Shown piece after piece: positions 44,984-52,386 of a DNA stretch of 64,000 nucleotides. A model generated the notes under the pieces. That model was not told where the DNA came from and searched no databases. It was given only the letters and a program-made list of their open reading frames with translations. This DNA comes from JAVBMU01 sp031551755. Lineage in GTDB: Bacteria > Actinomycetota > Actinomycetes > Actinomycetales > Cellulomonadaceae. Location of the stretch: positions 25,180-89,179 of the forward strand of contig JAVBNE010000034.1 of the NCBI GenBank assembly GCA_031551755.1, written 5' to 3'. Both the position numbers and the translations under genes were made by a program. Within the stretch, counting starts at the first letter, position 1. Each line of letters opens with the position of its first letter.

Positions 44984-46999
44984 TCACACCTGCACCCGAT
45001 CGCGGACCGCCGTCACGATACGTTCAACCGCCTCCGCGACCGGCACCGCATTGTCCTGGCGCCCGTCCCGGTAGCGGAAGGACACCGCACCCGCCTCGAC
45101 ATCCTCACCCCCGGCGATGAGCACGAACGGGATCTTCTGCGTGCTGGCGGTGCGGATCTTCTTACCGAAACGGTCGTCCGAATAGTCGACTTCGGCGCGG
45201 ATTCCCTGACCGCGTAGCTGAGCCACGACATCGGTCAGGTAGTCGTTGAACGGCTCGGCAACCGGCACCGCCACCACCTGGACGGGCGACAGCCACGCCG
45301 GGAAAGCGCCCGCATAGTGTTCGAGCAGCACCGCGAAGAAGCGCTCGATCGACCCGAAGAGCGCCCGGTGGATCATGACCGGCCGCTGCCGAGTGCCGTC
45401 CGCTGCCTGGTACTCCAAGTCGAAGAGTTCGGGCAGGTTGAAGTCGAGCTGGATGGTCGACATCTGCCAGGTGCGCCCGATCGCATCCTTGGCCTGCACG
45501 GAGATCTTGGGGCCGTAGAACGCCGCCCCACCCGGGTCCGGGACTAGTTCCAGACCCGATTCGAGGGCGACATCGCGCAAGGTGGCGGTCGCCTGCTCCC
45601 AGACCTCGTCCGAGCCGACCGACTTCTCCGGATCGCGAGTGGACAGTTCGAGGTAGAAGTCGTCGAGTCCGTAGTCCTTGAGCAGGTCGAGCACGAAGGT
45701 GAGCAGGGAACGCAGCTCGTTCTTCATCTGGTCCGCCGTGCAGTAGATGTGCGCATCGTCCTGGGTGAAGCCCCGGGCGCGGGTCAGGCCGTGCACGACG
45801 CCCGACTTCTCGTAGCGGTACACCGTGCCGAATTCGAAGAGCCGCAGGGGTAGTTCACGGTAGGACCGCCCCCGGGCATCGAAGATCAGGTTGTGCATCG
45901 GGCAGTTCATCGGCTTTAGGTAGTAGTTCTGCCCGGCCTTGCGCACGACGCCGGCCTCGTCTCGCTCTTCGTCCAACTGCATCGGCGGGTACATCCCGTC
46001 GGCGTACCAGTCCAGGTGTTGTGAGACCTCGAAAAGCTTGCCCTTGGTGATGTGCGGGGTATTGACGAAGGAGTAGCCGGCCTCGACGTGCCGTTTGCGT
46101 GAGTACTCCTCCATCTCGGAACGGATGATGCCGCCCTTGGGGTGGAAGACCGCCAGGCCGGAGCCGATCTCGTCCGGGAAGGAGAACAGGTCGAGTTCGG
46201 TGCCCAGGCGGCGATGGTCGCGGCGCTCGGCCTCGGCGATCCGGTCGAGGTGCGCGCGCAGCTCGTCCTTCGTGGGCCAGGCGGTGCCGTAGATCCGCTG
46301 AAGCTGCGGGTTCTTCTCACTGCCCCGCCAGTAGGCGGCAGCAGAGCGCATGAGCTGGAAGCCATTGCCAATCAGCTTGGTGCTCGGCAGGTGCGGCCCA
46401 CGGCACAGGTCCTTCCACGCCACGGAGCCGTCACGACGGAGGTTGTCATAGATCGTGAGTTCGCCGGCGCCGACCTCGACGGAGGCTCCCTCCCCGGCTG
46501 AGTCGCTCGATCCCTTGAGTCCGATCAACTCCAATTTGTAAGGCTCGTTCGCCAGTTCGGCCCGGGCCTCGTCATCGGTGACCACCCGGCGCCGGAACGA
46601 CTGCCCCTCCTTGACGATGCGGACCATCGCCTTGTCGAGAGCCTTGAGGTCTTCCGGGGTGAAGGGCACGTCGACATCGAAGTCGTAGTAGAACCCGTCG
46701 GTGATGGGCGGGCCGATGCCGAGCTTTGCATCGGGGTTGATCTGCTGCACGGCCTGCGCCAGGACGTGTGCCGCCGAGTGGCGCAGGATGGCCAATCCGT
46801 CGGCTGAGTCGATCGTCACGGCGTCCACGGCGTCGCCTGCGGCGATCACCGCGGCAAGGTCGCGGAGTTCATCGTTGACCCGCATTGCCACCACATCACG
46901 GCGGCCGACAAAGACCTCCGTACCCGTCGAACCGGTCGGCGCCTGCGTCAGGTGTCCGTCGAGAACGAAGGTGACTTCCGGTGATGCGGCGTCTGACAC
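44984..46999 (-). CDS. thrS: threonine--tRNA ligase
   Basis: A 671-residue class II synthetase. A TGS-like N-terminal domain is followed by the editing domain with HSAAHVLAQAVQQINPDAKL and its later SDEC-like region. The catalytic core has KGGIIRSEMEEYSRKRH, KPMNCPMHNLIF, LRLFEFGTVYRYEKSGVVHG and the motif 3 VMIHRALFGSIERFFAVLLE. The C-terminal anticodon-binding domain begins near PAWLSPVQVVAVPV. The GTG at 46999 has AGGAG 9 nt upstream. Two hairpins lie in the leader (47039-47092). Confidence 0.96.
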   Translation of the reverse strand: MSDAASPEVTFVLDGHLTQAPTGSTGTEVFVGRRDVVAMRVNDELRDLAAVIAAGDAVDAVTIDSADGLAILRHSAAHVLAQAVQQINPDAKLGIGPPITDGFYYDFDVDVPFTPEDLKALDKAMVRIVKEGQSFRRRVVTDDEARAELANEPYKLELIGLKGSSDSAGEGASVEVGAGELTIYDNLRRDGSVAWKDLCRGPHLPSTKLIGNGFQLMRSAAAYWRGSEKNPQLQRIYGTAWPTKDELRAHLDRIAEAERRDHRRLGTELDLFSFPDEIGSGLAVFHPKGGIIRSEMEEYSRKRHVEAGYSFVNTPHITKGKLFEVSQHLDWYADGMYPPMQLDEERDEAGVVRKAGQNYYLKPMNCPMHNLIFDARGRSYRELPLRLFEFGTVYRYEKSGVVHGLTRARGFTQDDAHIYCTADQMKNELRSLLTFVLDLLKDYGLDDFYLELSTRDPEKSVGSDEVWEQATATLRDVALESGLELVPDPGGAAFYGPKISVQAKDAIGRTWQMSTIQLDFNLPELFDLEYQAADGTRQRPVMIHRALFGSIERFFAVLLEHYAGAFPAWLSPVQVVAVPVAEPFNDYLTDVVAQLRGQGIRAEVDYSDDRFGKKIRTASTQKIPFVLIAGGEDVEAGAVSFRYRDGRQDNAVPVAEAVERIVTAVRDRVQV

Positions 47000-47038
47000 G
47001 GTGAGTGCTCCTGGTCGGGTGGGCGCGGTGCGCACGAT

Positions 47039-47092
47039 GGCGCCCACACACAGGTGGGACGCCGAAGGGGCGCCGTCGGGTGACGACGCCCC
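47039..47092 (-). promoter_or_regulatory. two hairpins in the thrS leader
   Basis: Hairpin 1 is at 47067-47092: GGGGCG/CGCCCC outer stem plus CGTC/GACG inner stem around GGGT. Hairpin 2 is at 47039-47063: GGCG-CCCAC paired with GTGGG-CGCC around a short loop. Both lie between the small csbD-like gene and the thrS start, about 40-95 nt upstream of the GTG. No T-run or threonine-rich leader peptide was found. Confidence 0.5.
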
Positions 47093-47155
47093 TTGATGGT
47101 ACCGACCAGCCACCGATGTGGCTGCGTACCGCCGAGCGGCAATACGGCCGGTGAC

Positions 47156-47335
47156 CTACTGGTCGTTGAGTCCCTTGGCCTTGTCCGCCACCATGTCGAC
47201 CTTGGCGTCGATCGAGTCCGGCGTGATGGCCTTGACCTTCTCCGCGACGGTGTCGATGACGTCGTCGCTCAGGAGTCCCTTCGCCTTGTCGACGAGGCCC
47301 CCCAGGCCGCCCTCTGCGTTCGTGTTCTCGCTCAT
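47156..47335 (-). CDS. small antitoxin-like or CsbD-like protein
   Basis: A 59-residue hydrophilic helical protein with a repeated DKAKGL motif: LGGLVDKAKGLLSDDVIDTV near the start and DMVADKAKGLNDQ at the end. The composition resembles the small MT0933/Rv0909-like antitoxin family and general stress proteins such as CsbD. I cannot decide between them. The ATG at 47335 has AAGGAG 6 nt upstream. No toxin partner is adjacent. Confidence 0.6.
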   Translation of the reverse strand: MSENTNAEGGLGGLVDKAKGLLSDDVIDTVAEKVKAITPDSIDAKVDMVADKAKGLNDQ

Positions 47336-47498
47336 GTGCACTCCTTGTAGTACTCCTTGGCGACGACGACAACCGTCACCACGGGCAACGTACCGGGCAG
47401 GACCCGTCAGTGACCAGCGGGCAATCGCCATGTAAGTCCGATTGCCCAGGATTTAGCGAGTATCCGGCTCGACACCGCTGCGGGTGATTTTTCCAGCG

Positions 47499-48200
47499 CT
47501 AGGGTTCCGCGTGGCGAATCATGAGGTACGTCCCGCCCGCGAGCAGTAGTGAGACCGCCGTTGCGTAGAGGCCGACCGAGGACGGCGTCTGGGCACTCAT
47601 CCACTCCCCGATCCTGGCCCAGGCGTCGACCAGTCCTGCCCACGCGAGGAGGCCTGCACACACGATCATGAACAGGAGTCCGGACAGGACCATCCCCTTG
47701 CCGCCGAACCTCTTCCACAGCATCGAGGCGGCGAAACCGACCATGAAGAACACCAGCATGAGACCGCCGTAGAAAACGAAGGACTCGAAAACCGATCCAC
47801 CGGCGAAACCCATCAAGTTGAAACTGTGGGCGCCAATTCCGTATCCGTCGGTAGCGGTTTCGAGCCAGGCGACGACGGCGTAGACCAGTCCGTAACCGGC
47901 GCCGACGACGAGGGCGACGATCAGGGTGCCGAAGACGAAGTCCCGCCTGGTGAGGGACATCGCGAAGGCGAACGGGAACATCTGCGTCGAAGCGGCTACC
48001 GCGACTCCGAGGATGCACCAGAAGACCGCCTGAAAGGCACCGTTGAAAACGACGTCGTTCTGGTCTCCGCCCGCGGCCAGGACGACCAGTTGGACGACGA
48101 TGGTCAACGCGACCATTGCGCCGAGCAAGATCAGAGGCAGCCATAACAGCATCCATTTGTTCAGGATGTACAGCCGCGCTGCGGCGAGTGCCCGTGTCAT
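47499..48200 (-). CDS. ABC transporter permease-like membrane protein
   Basis: A 233-residue protein with about six membrane helices (for example LLWLPLILLGAMVALTIVVQ, FGTLIVALVVGAGYGLVYAV and FVFYGGLMLVFFMVGFAASM). It has no recognised catalytic motif. It starts with a 4-bp overlap to the ATPase gene and is the last gene of the GntR-ATPase-permease operon, so it is assigned as the membrane component by context. The substrate is unknown; YtrA-type operons often respond to cell-wall antibiotics. Confidence 0.8.
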   Translation of the reverse strand: MTRALAAARLYILNKWMLLWLPLILLGAMVALTIVVQLVVLAAGGDQNDVVFNGAFQAVFWCILGVAVAASTQMFPFAFAMSLTRRDFVFGTLIVALVVGAGYGLVYAVVAWLETATDGYGIGAHSFNLMGFAGGSVFESFVFYGGLMLVFFMVGFAASMLWKRFGGKGMVLSGLLFMIVCAGLLAWAGLVDAWARIGEWMSAQTPSSVGLYATAVSLLLAGGTYLMIRHAEP

Positions 48201-49129
48201 GATGCGACCTCCTCGAGTTCGGCCCCGGCATCCCGGGTTGCATTCACGATGTGTTGTTGCAGGGACACCGAGTGGATTTCGACACCCAAGGTCTCGGCGC
48301 GACTGATCTGCTTAGCAGTTAGCGGACCGGGCACCGTAACCTCCGCGATCGAACCGACGGCGCGCCTGTGCACGGCGATGAGCCCGCGGGTCGCTTCCTC
48401 GACCGCTCGGGATGCGCCCACGAGCGTCACCGAAGTACCACGCAGCTCCTCGGTGGGGGCGTCGATGAGGATCTGTCCACGGTCGATGACCACGACGTGT
48501 GCGAGCAGGTCGGCGACCTCGTCGATCAGGTGGGTGGACAGGACCACTGTGCGGGGGTGATCGGCGTAGTCCTGCAGGAGCCGGTCGTAGAAGAGCTGCC
48601 TGGCCACGGCGTCGAGTCCGAGGTAGGGCTCGTCGAAGAAGGTCAGCGGGGCGCGCGATGCGAGCCCGACGACGACCCCCACCGCTGACAGCTGGCCGCG
48701 CGAGAGTTTCTTGATGGCACGTTTGCGCGGCAGGTTGAACTCTTCGATGAGTTGCTCGGCGAAGCCTGCATCCCAGTTCTCGAAGAACCAGCCGGCCGCG
48801 GTCATCACATTGGCGACCGTGTACTGATCGGGGTACTTCTGCGCTTCGCGAATGAAACACATCCGGCTCTGCACCGGAGCGTTCTCGTAGGGGTTCTCGC
48901 CGAACACTCGCACGTCACCCGAAGTCGGTGCGATCTGAGCTGTGAGCATCCGCATCAGCGTCGTCTTACCCGCACCGTTTCGACCGAGCAGGCCGATGAT
49001 CGCGCCCGACTCGAGGCTGAGCGTGACGTCGTCGACGGCGCGGATGTCCTTGTACTGCTTCGACACCTGCGTGAGCTCCACTGCGGGTCGGTCCTGTCCG
49101 GCGAATGGTGCGGTGGTGGACGAACTCAT
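48197..49129 (-). CDS. ABC transporter ATP-binding protein
   Basis: A 310-residue ATPase. Walker A is GLLGRNGAGKTTLMR near residue 52. The signature is KLSRGQLSAVGVVVGLAS, a degenerate LSGGQ with Arg in place of the second residue. Walker B is APLTFFDEPYLGLDA, and the switch is VVLSTHLIDE. A C-terminal accessory domain of about 80 residues is present. Its start overlaps the GntR stop and its stop overlaps the permease start, both by 4 bp. Confidence 0.9.
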   Translation of the reverse strand: MSSSTTAPFAGQDRPAVELTQVSKQYKDIRAVDDVTLSLESGAIIGLLGRNGAGKTTLMRMLTAQIAPTSGDVRVFGENPYENAPVQSRMCFIREAQKYPDQYTVANVMTAAGWFFENWDAGFAEQLIEEFNLPRKRAIKKLSRGQLSAVGVVVGLASRAPLTFFDEPYLGLDAVARQLFYDRLLQDYADHPRTVVLSTHLIDEVADLLAHVVVIDRGQILIDAPTEELRGTSVTLVGASRAVEEATRGLIAVHRRAVGSIAEVTVPGPLTAKQISRAETLGVEIHSVSLQQHIVNATRDAGAELEEVAS

Positions 49130-49485
49130 TGCGATCCCTCCTTCTGGATGAGGTCAATCACTGCCTCGGGTGACAGGCCGATCGACACGGCCTCCCGGAG
49201 CATGGGGGCCACGAAGTCAGCGACAAAGGCCGATCGCCGCTGCGCGAGAATCCGTTCGCGAGCTCCCAGAGCCACGAACATCCCGATCCCGCGCTTCTTG
49301 TGCAGGATCCCCTCAGCCACCAGGTGGTTGATGCCCTTGGCAGCCGTGGCCGGGTTGATCCGGTAGAAGGCGGCGAGTTCATTCGTCGAGGGAGCCCTTC
49401 CCTCCTCCGGGAGAGAGCCGTCGGCGATGTCGTTAACGATGCGCTCGGCGATCTGGAGGAAGAGCGGCCGGCCTTCATCGAACAT
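49126..49485 (-). CDS. GntR-family regulator, YtrA subfamily
   Basis: A 119-residue regulator with a GntR-type winged helix: PLFLQIAERIVNDIADGSLP, then RAPSTNELAAFYRINPATAA and a short helical C-terminus with no large effector domain, as in YtrA-type proteins. The ATG at 49485 has AAGGAGGT 6 nt upstream; the GTG at 49491 sits directly on the Shine-Dalgarno. It heads an ABC transporter operon and is probably autoregulatory through the palindrome just upstream. Confidence 0.88.
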   Translation of the reverse strand: MFDEGRPLFLQIAERIVNDIADGSLPEEGRAPSTNELAAFYRINPATAAKGINHLVAEGILHKKRGIGMFVALGARERILAQRRSAFVADFVAPMLREAVSIGLSPEAVIDLIQKEGSQ

Positions 49486-49501
49486 GAACACACCTCCTTG
49501 C

Positions 49502-49529
49502 TTGGTTAACCACTACAGTAACTAACCAA
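49502..49529 (-). promoter_or_regulatory. operator palindrome of the GntR-ABC operon
   Basis: A 28-bp interrupted palindrome: TTGGTTA (49502-49508) and TAACCAA (49523-49529), with an inner ACT/AGT pair around AC. It lies about 17 bp upstream of the regulator's start codon, in a short AT-richer patch. It is the likely binding site of the GntR protein. Confidence 0.65.
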
Positions 49530-49595
49530 CCAAGGAGGTGCAAGGTGAGTTGACGGTGGACGGCGTGACCGTCCGCTCACGATTCGGCGCGAAGG

Positions 49596-51065
49596 TCAGG
49601 CGGACTGCTCCACCTCCGTCGCACGCTCCCGGACCACCCCGGGCGCGGACACCTCCGAACCGCTGGTTGCCGGCAACCGCCCGGGCAGGAGGAAGGAGAC
49701 CGCGACGGCAACTCCTGTGAAGGCGACCGCCCACCAGAAGGCATGGTCGAACGCCGCGGCCGCTTCGGCGGGCGACGTCGCACGGGCCGTACCGGCTGCG
49801 AGCACGGTCGCGAGGATCGCGGTGCCGAAGGAGCCTCCGAGCTGCTGGATGAGCCGCGAGAGGATCGAGGCGTCCGGCACATCATCCGGGGCGAGTCCAC
49901 GGAAGGCGTGCGCCATCAACGGGATGAGCGCCGACCCCAGACCCAGGCCACGTACTACTAACACGCCCATCAGCCACCACTGACTGGTCTGGGCATCGGC
50001 CAGGGCGAAGGGAATGGTGGCGAGTCCGGCGATGAGGAACGAAGTCAGGGTGATCCACCGTGGGCCGACCTTGTCGATGAACCGGCCGAGCACCACCCGG
50101 GACAGCAACGCACCTACACCCTGCGGAATGAGCAGCATGCCGGCCTGGAGCACGTCTTGCCCGCGGATCTCCTGGAAGTACAGCGGCAACAGGAGCATCG
50201 CCCCGAAGAGGCCGAAGCCGGAGAGGAACATCAGCACTGAGCTGGTCCACAGCTGCTGATGCCGCAGGAGCTTGATGTCCACCAACGCCCGATGCCCGCG
50301 TGGGATCGCCCACAGGCAGAAGGCCGCGATCAACAGGACGCCGACCGTCGCCGGCAGCCACGCGTCGGTACGCGCAAAGCCGCCGCCCTTGGGCACATTG
50401 CTTAACCCGAAGAGCACGCCCACCAGTCCGGGGGCGAGCAAGCAGAGCCCGACGACGTCGAGTGACACCTTGGAGATCGCGCCGCCCCTCGGCAGGTATT
50501 TGGCCGCGAGGATCAGTCCCGCCACGCAGAACGGCACGTTGATCCAGAACATGTAGGGCCACGGCGCCGAGTTCAGGATCAGACCACCGAGAACCGGGCC
50601 GAGAATCGGCCCCAAGGCGATCGGCAGCCCGATGGTGACGGCGAGCTTGCCGAGGTCCCTCCCACGCGCTGCCTGCATGAGGATCGTGGTCATCAACGGC
50701 ATCAGCATGCCGCCACCGAGACCCTGGACCGCCCTGAAAGCGATCAGCGCACCCGCGCTCCACGCCAGGCTGCAGAGCACCGAGCCCAGGAGGAAGGTCG
50801 CGAGGGCGATCATCCAGATCCACTTCGCCCCCAGAACCCGCTGGGCCCAGCCCACGAGTGGGACCGCCACGCCCAGCGCGAGCAGGTACGCGGTGCTGAC
50901 CCATTGGATGGTGGCGAGGCTGACCTCCAGCTCGGTCGCCAAAGTGCGGATGCCAACGGCCACGATGGTCGTGTCCAGCAGCACCGCCATCCCGCCCACG
51001 AGGACGGCCCACGCCATGTGCTTGACCTCCGGCGGCAAACCCTTCTCGGGCGCCTGTTCGACCAT
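49596..51065 (-). CDS. MFS drug efflux transporter, DHA2-type
   Basis: A 489-residue major facilitator with about 14 helices. The DHA2 features are LDTTIVAVGIRTLATELEVS at helix 1, STAYLLALGVAVPLVGWAQR, and the antiporter motif C region (LPIALGPILGPVLGGLILN). It resembles EmrB/QacA-type exporters. It is divergent from a TetR-family regulator with a 68-bp gap, and its Shine-Dalgarno AGAGGTGAG lies in that gap. The substrate is unknown. Confidence 0.9.
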   Translation of the reverse strand: MVEQAPEKGLPPEVKHMAWAVLVGGMAVLLDTTIVAVGIRTLATELEVSLATIQWVSTAYLLALGVAVPLVGWAQRVLGAKWIWMIALATFLLGSVLCSLAWSAGALIAFRAVQGLGGGMLMPLMTTILMQAARGRDLGKLAVTIGLPIALGPILGPVLGGLILNSAPWPYMFWINVPFCVAGLILAAKYLPRGGAISKVSLDVVGLCLLAPGLVGVLFGLSNVPKGGGFARTDAWLPATVGVLLIAAFCLWAIPRGHRALVDIKLLRHQQLWTSSVLMFLSGFGLFGAMLLLPLYFQEIRGQDVLQAGMLLIPQGVGALLSRVVLGRFIDKVGPRWITLTSFLIAGLATIPFALADAQTSQWWLMGVLVVRGLGLGSALIPLMAHAFRGLAPDDVPDASILSRLIQQLGGSFGTAILATVLAAGTARATSPAEAAAAFDHAFWWAVAFTGVAVAVSFLLPGRLPATSGSEVSAPGVVRERATEVEQSA

Positions 51066-51133
51066 CTCTCACCTCTTGGATACGCTGTGACTCTTACGGT
51101 GGAGAGGTTAGCCCCGAGAGGATAGGGAACGCA

Positions 51134-51769
51134 ATGTCTCTTACGACGCGGCAGTCGAGGGCGGCACCGGGCGGCTCTTCCAGCGACGGCACGGTTCAGC
51201 CCGTCCGGCGACGGCGGGGAGCCGCCTTGGAGAAGGCCCTCCTCGACGCCGCCTGGAGCGAGCTGGCCGAGAAAGGCTATGCGGGCCTGACCTATGAAGG
51301 CGTCGCGGAGCGGGCCGCGACCAGTCGCGCGGTCATTTACCGGCGGTGGCCCACAAAACCGGACCTCACCCGGGCCGCTGCCATCCACGGCGGTCGCGTC
51401 GAGAAACCCGAACCGATCGACACGGGGTCCCTGCGTGGCGACCTCATCGAGATGCTGATGTGGGCCAACCGGACCCGCGTACGAGTCAGCCTGGTCATGG
51501 CGAACCTCGCGGAGTACTTCACCGAAACCAGCACCGCTCCCGCCGATCTACGATCCGCCTTCATCGCTGATCGCGAGCCGCAAACCGAGGTGTTCTATCA
51601 GCGAGCCGTCGAACGCGGCGAGATCCGGGCGGACCGGCTCACCCCACGGGCCAAGTCTCTCGCCTTCGACCTCTTCCGCGGCGAACTGCTCATGACACTC
51701 AAGCCGCTCCCAGCCGAGACCATCGAGTCGATCGTCGACGAGGTGGTCATGCCGCTGCTGACCCGGTAG
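51134..51769 (+). CDS. TetR-family transcriptional regulator
   Basis: A 211-residue regulator. After a 30-residue disordered start, the helix-turn-helix is clear: ALLDAAWSELAEKGYAGLTY, EGVAERAATSRAVIYRRWPT and KPDLTRAA. The C-terminal part has a TetR_C-like region (LRGDLIEMLMWANR, AFIADREPQTEVFYQRAVER). Divergent placement next to the MFS exporter suggests it represses that gene and itself. No clear operator palindrome was identified. Confidence 0.9.
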   Translation: MSLTTRQSRAAPGGSSSDGTVQPVRRRRGAALEKALLDAAWSELAEKGYAGLTYEGVAERAATSRAVIYRRWPTKPDLTRAAAIHGGRVEKPEPIDTGSLRGDLIEMLMWANRTRVRVSLVMANLAEYFTETSTAPADLRSAFIADREPQTEVFYQRAVERGEIRADRLTPRAKSLAFDLFRGELLMTLKPLPAETIESIVDEVVMPLLTR

Positions 51770-51777
51770 GGCCGCAC

Positions 51778-52332
51778 CTACCGCCGCACGCGGTACCGCA
51801 GGTAGAGCACCCCGGAAGCGAAGGCGCGGTTCTCCACGAGGTCGAGGCCGACCCGCCGCTCACCCCGGGCGAAGAACCGAACGCCTCCACCGAGCAACAC
51901 TGGAGAAACCCGCACCTGGTACTCATCGATCAGATCCAGCTCGGCCGCCTCCGCGGCAAGGGTCGCCCCACCGATCGCGATGTCGCCCTCCCCCGGTTCG
52001 GTGCGCAGCCGCTCGACTTCCTGGGCCAGGCTGCCTGTGGCCAAACGAGCGCTGCTCTGCACCTCGGTCAGGCTCCGGGAGAACACGACCTTCGGTAAGC
52101 GGTTCCACAACGCGGCCCAGTCGGTTTCCAGCTCATCCAGCTGGTCCGCAGTTTCCCAGTACAGCATCGTCTCGTAGAGCCTTCGGCCGAGTAGGTGAAC
52201 GCCGATGCCTCGTGTCTGGTCGAGGACGAAGCGGAAGACCTCCTCGTCCGGCTCACCCCAGCCGAGATCGCCGTCCGGGTCGGCGATGTAGCCGTCGAGT
52301 GAAACGCCCATCGAGTAGATCACGCTGCGCAT
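51778..52332 (-). CDS. dihydrofolate reductase/RibD C-terminal family protein
   Basis: A 184-residue NADPH-dependent reductase-fold protein of the YyaP/RibD-C family. MRSVIYSMGVSLDGYIADPD, then LLGRRLYETMLYWE, FSRSLTEVQSS, IAIGGATLAAEAAELDLIDE and YQVRVSPVLLGGGVRFF are the family landmarks. The ATG at 52332 has GAGGAGG 6 nt upstream. It is convergent with the TetR gene. Metabolic role is unknown; these proteins are often mis-annotated as dihydrofolate reductases. Confidence 0.87.
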   Translation of the reverse strand: MRSVIYSMGVSLDGYIADPDGDLGWGEPDEEVFRFVLDQTRGIGVHLLGRRLYETMLYWETADQLDELETDWAALWNRLPKVVFSRSLTEVQSSARLATGSLAQEVERLRTEPGEGDIAIGGATLAAEAAELDLIDEYQVRVSPVLLGGGVRFFARGERRVGLDLVENRAFASGVLYLRYRVRR

Positions 52333-52386
52333 CACGGTCCTCCTCGGTGTCGATTCGGCCGACCGCCAGGCCCATCAGCATGGCGA

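Noticed and set aside
51066..51133. CTCACCTCT/AGAGGTTAG inverted repeat as a TetR operator
   Set aside because: One arm is the MFS gene's Shine-Dalgarno and the 26-bp spacer is too long for a typical TetR site.
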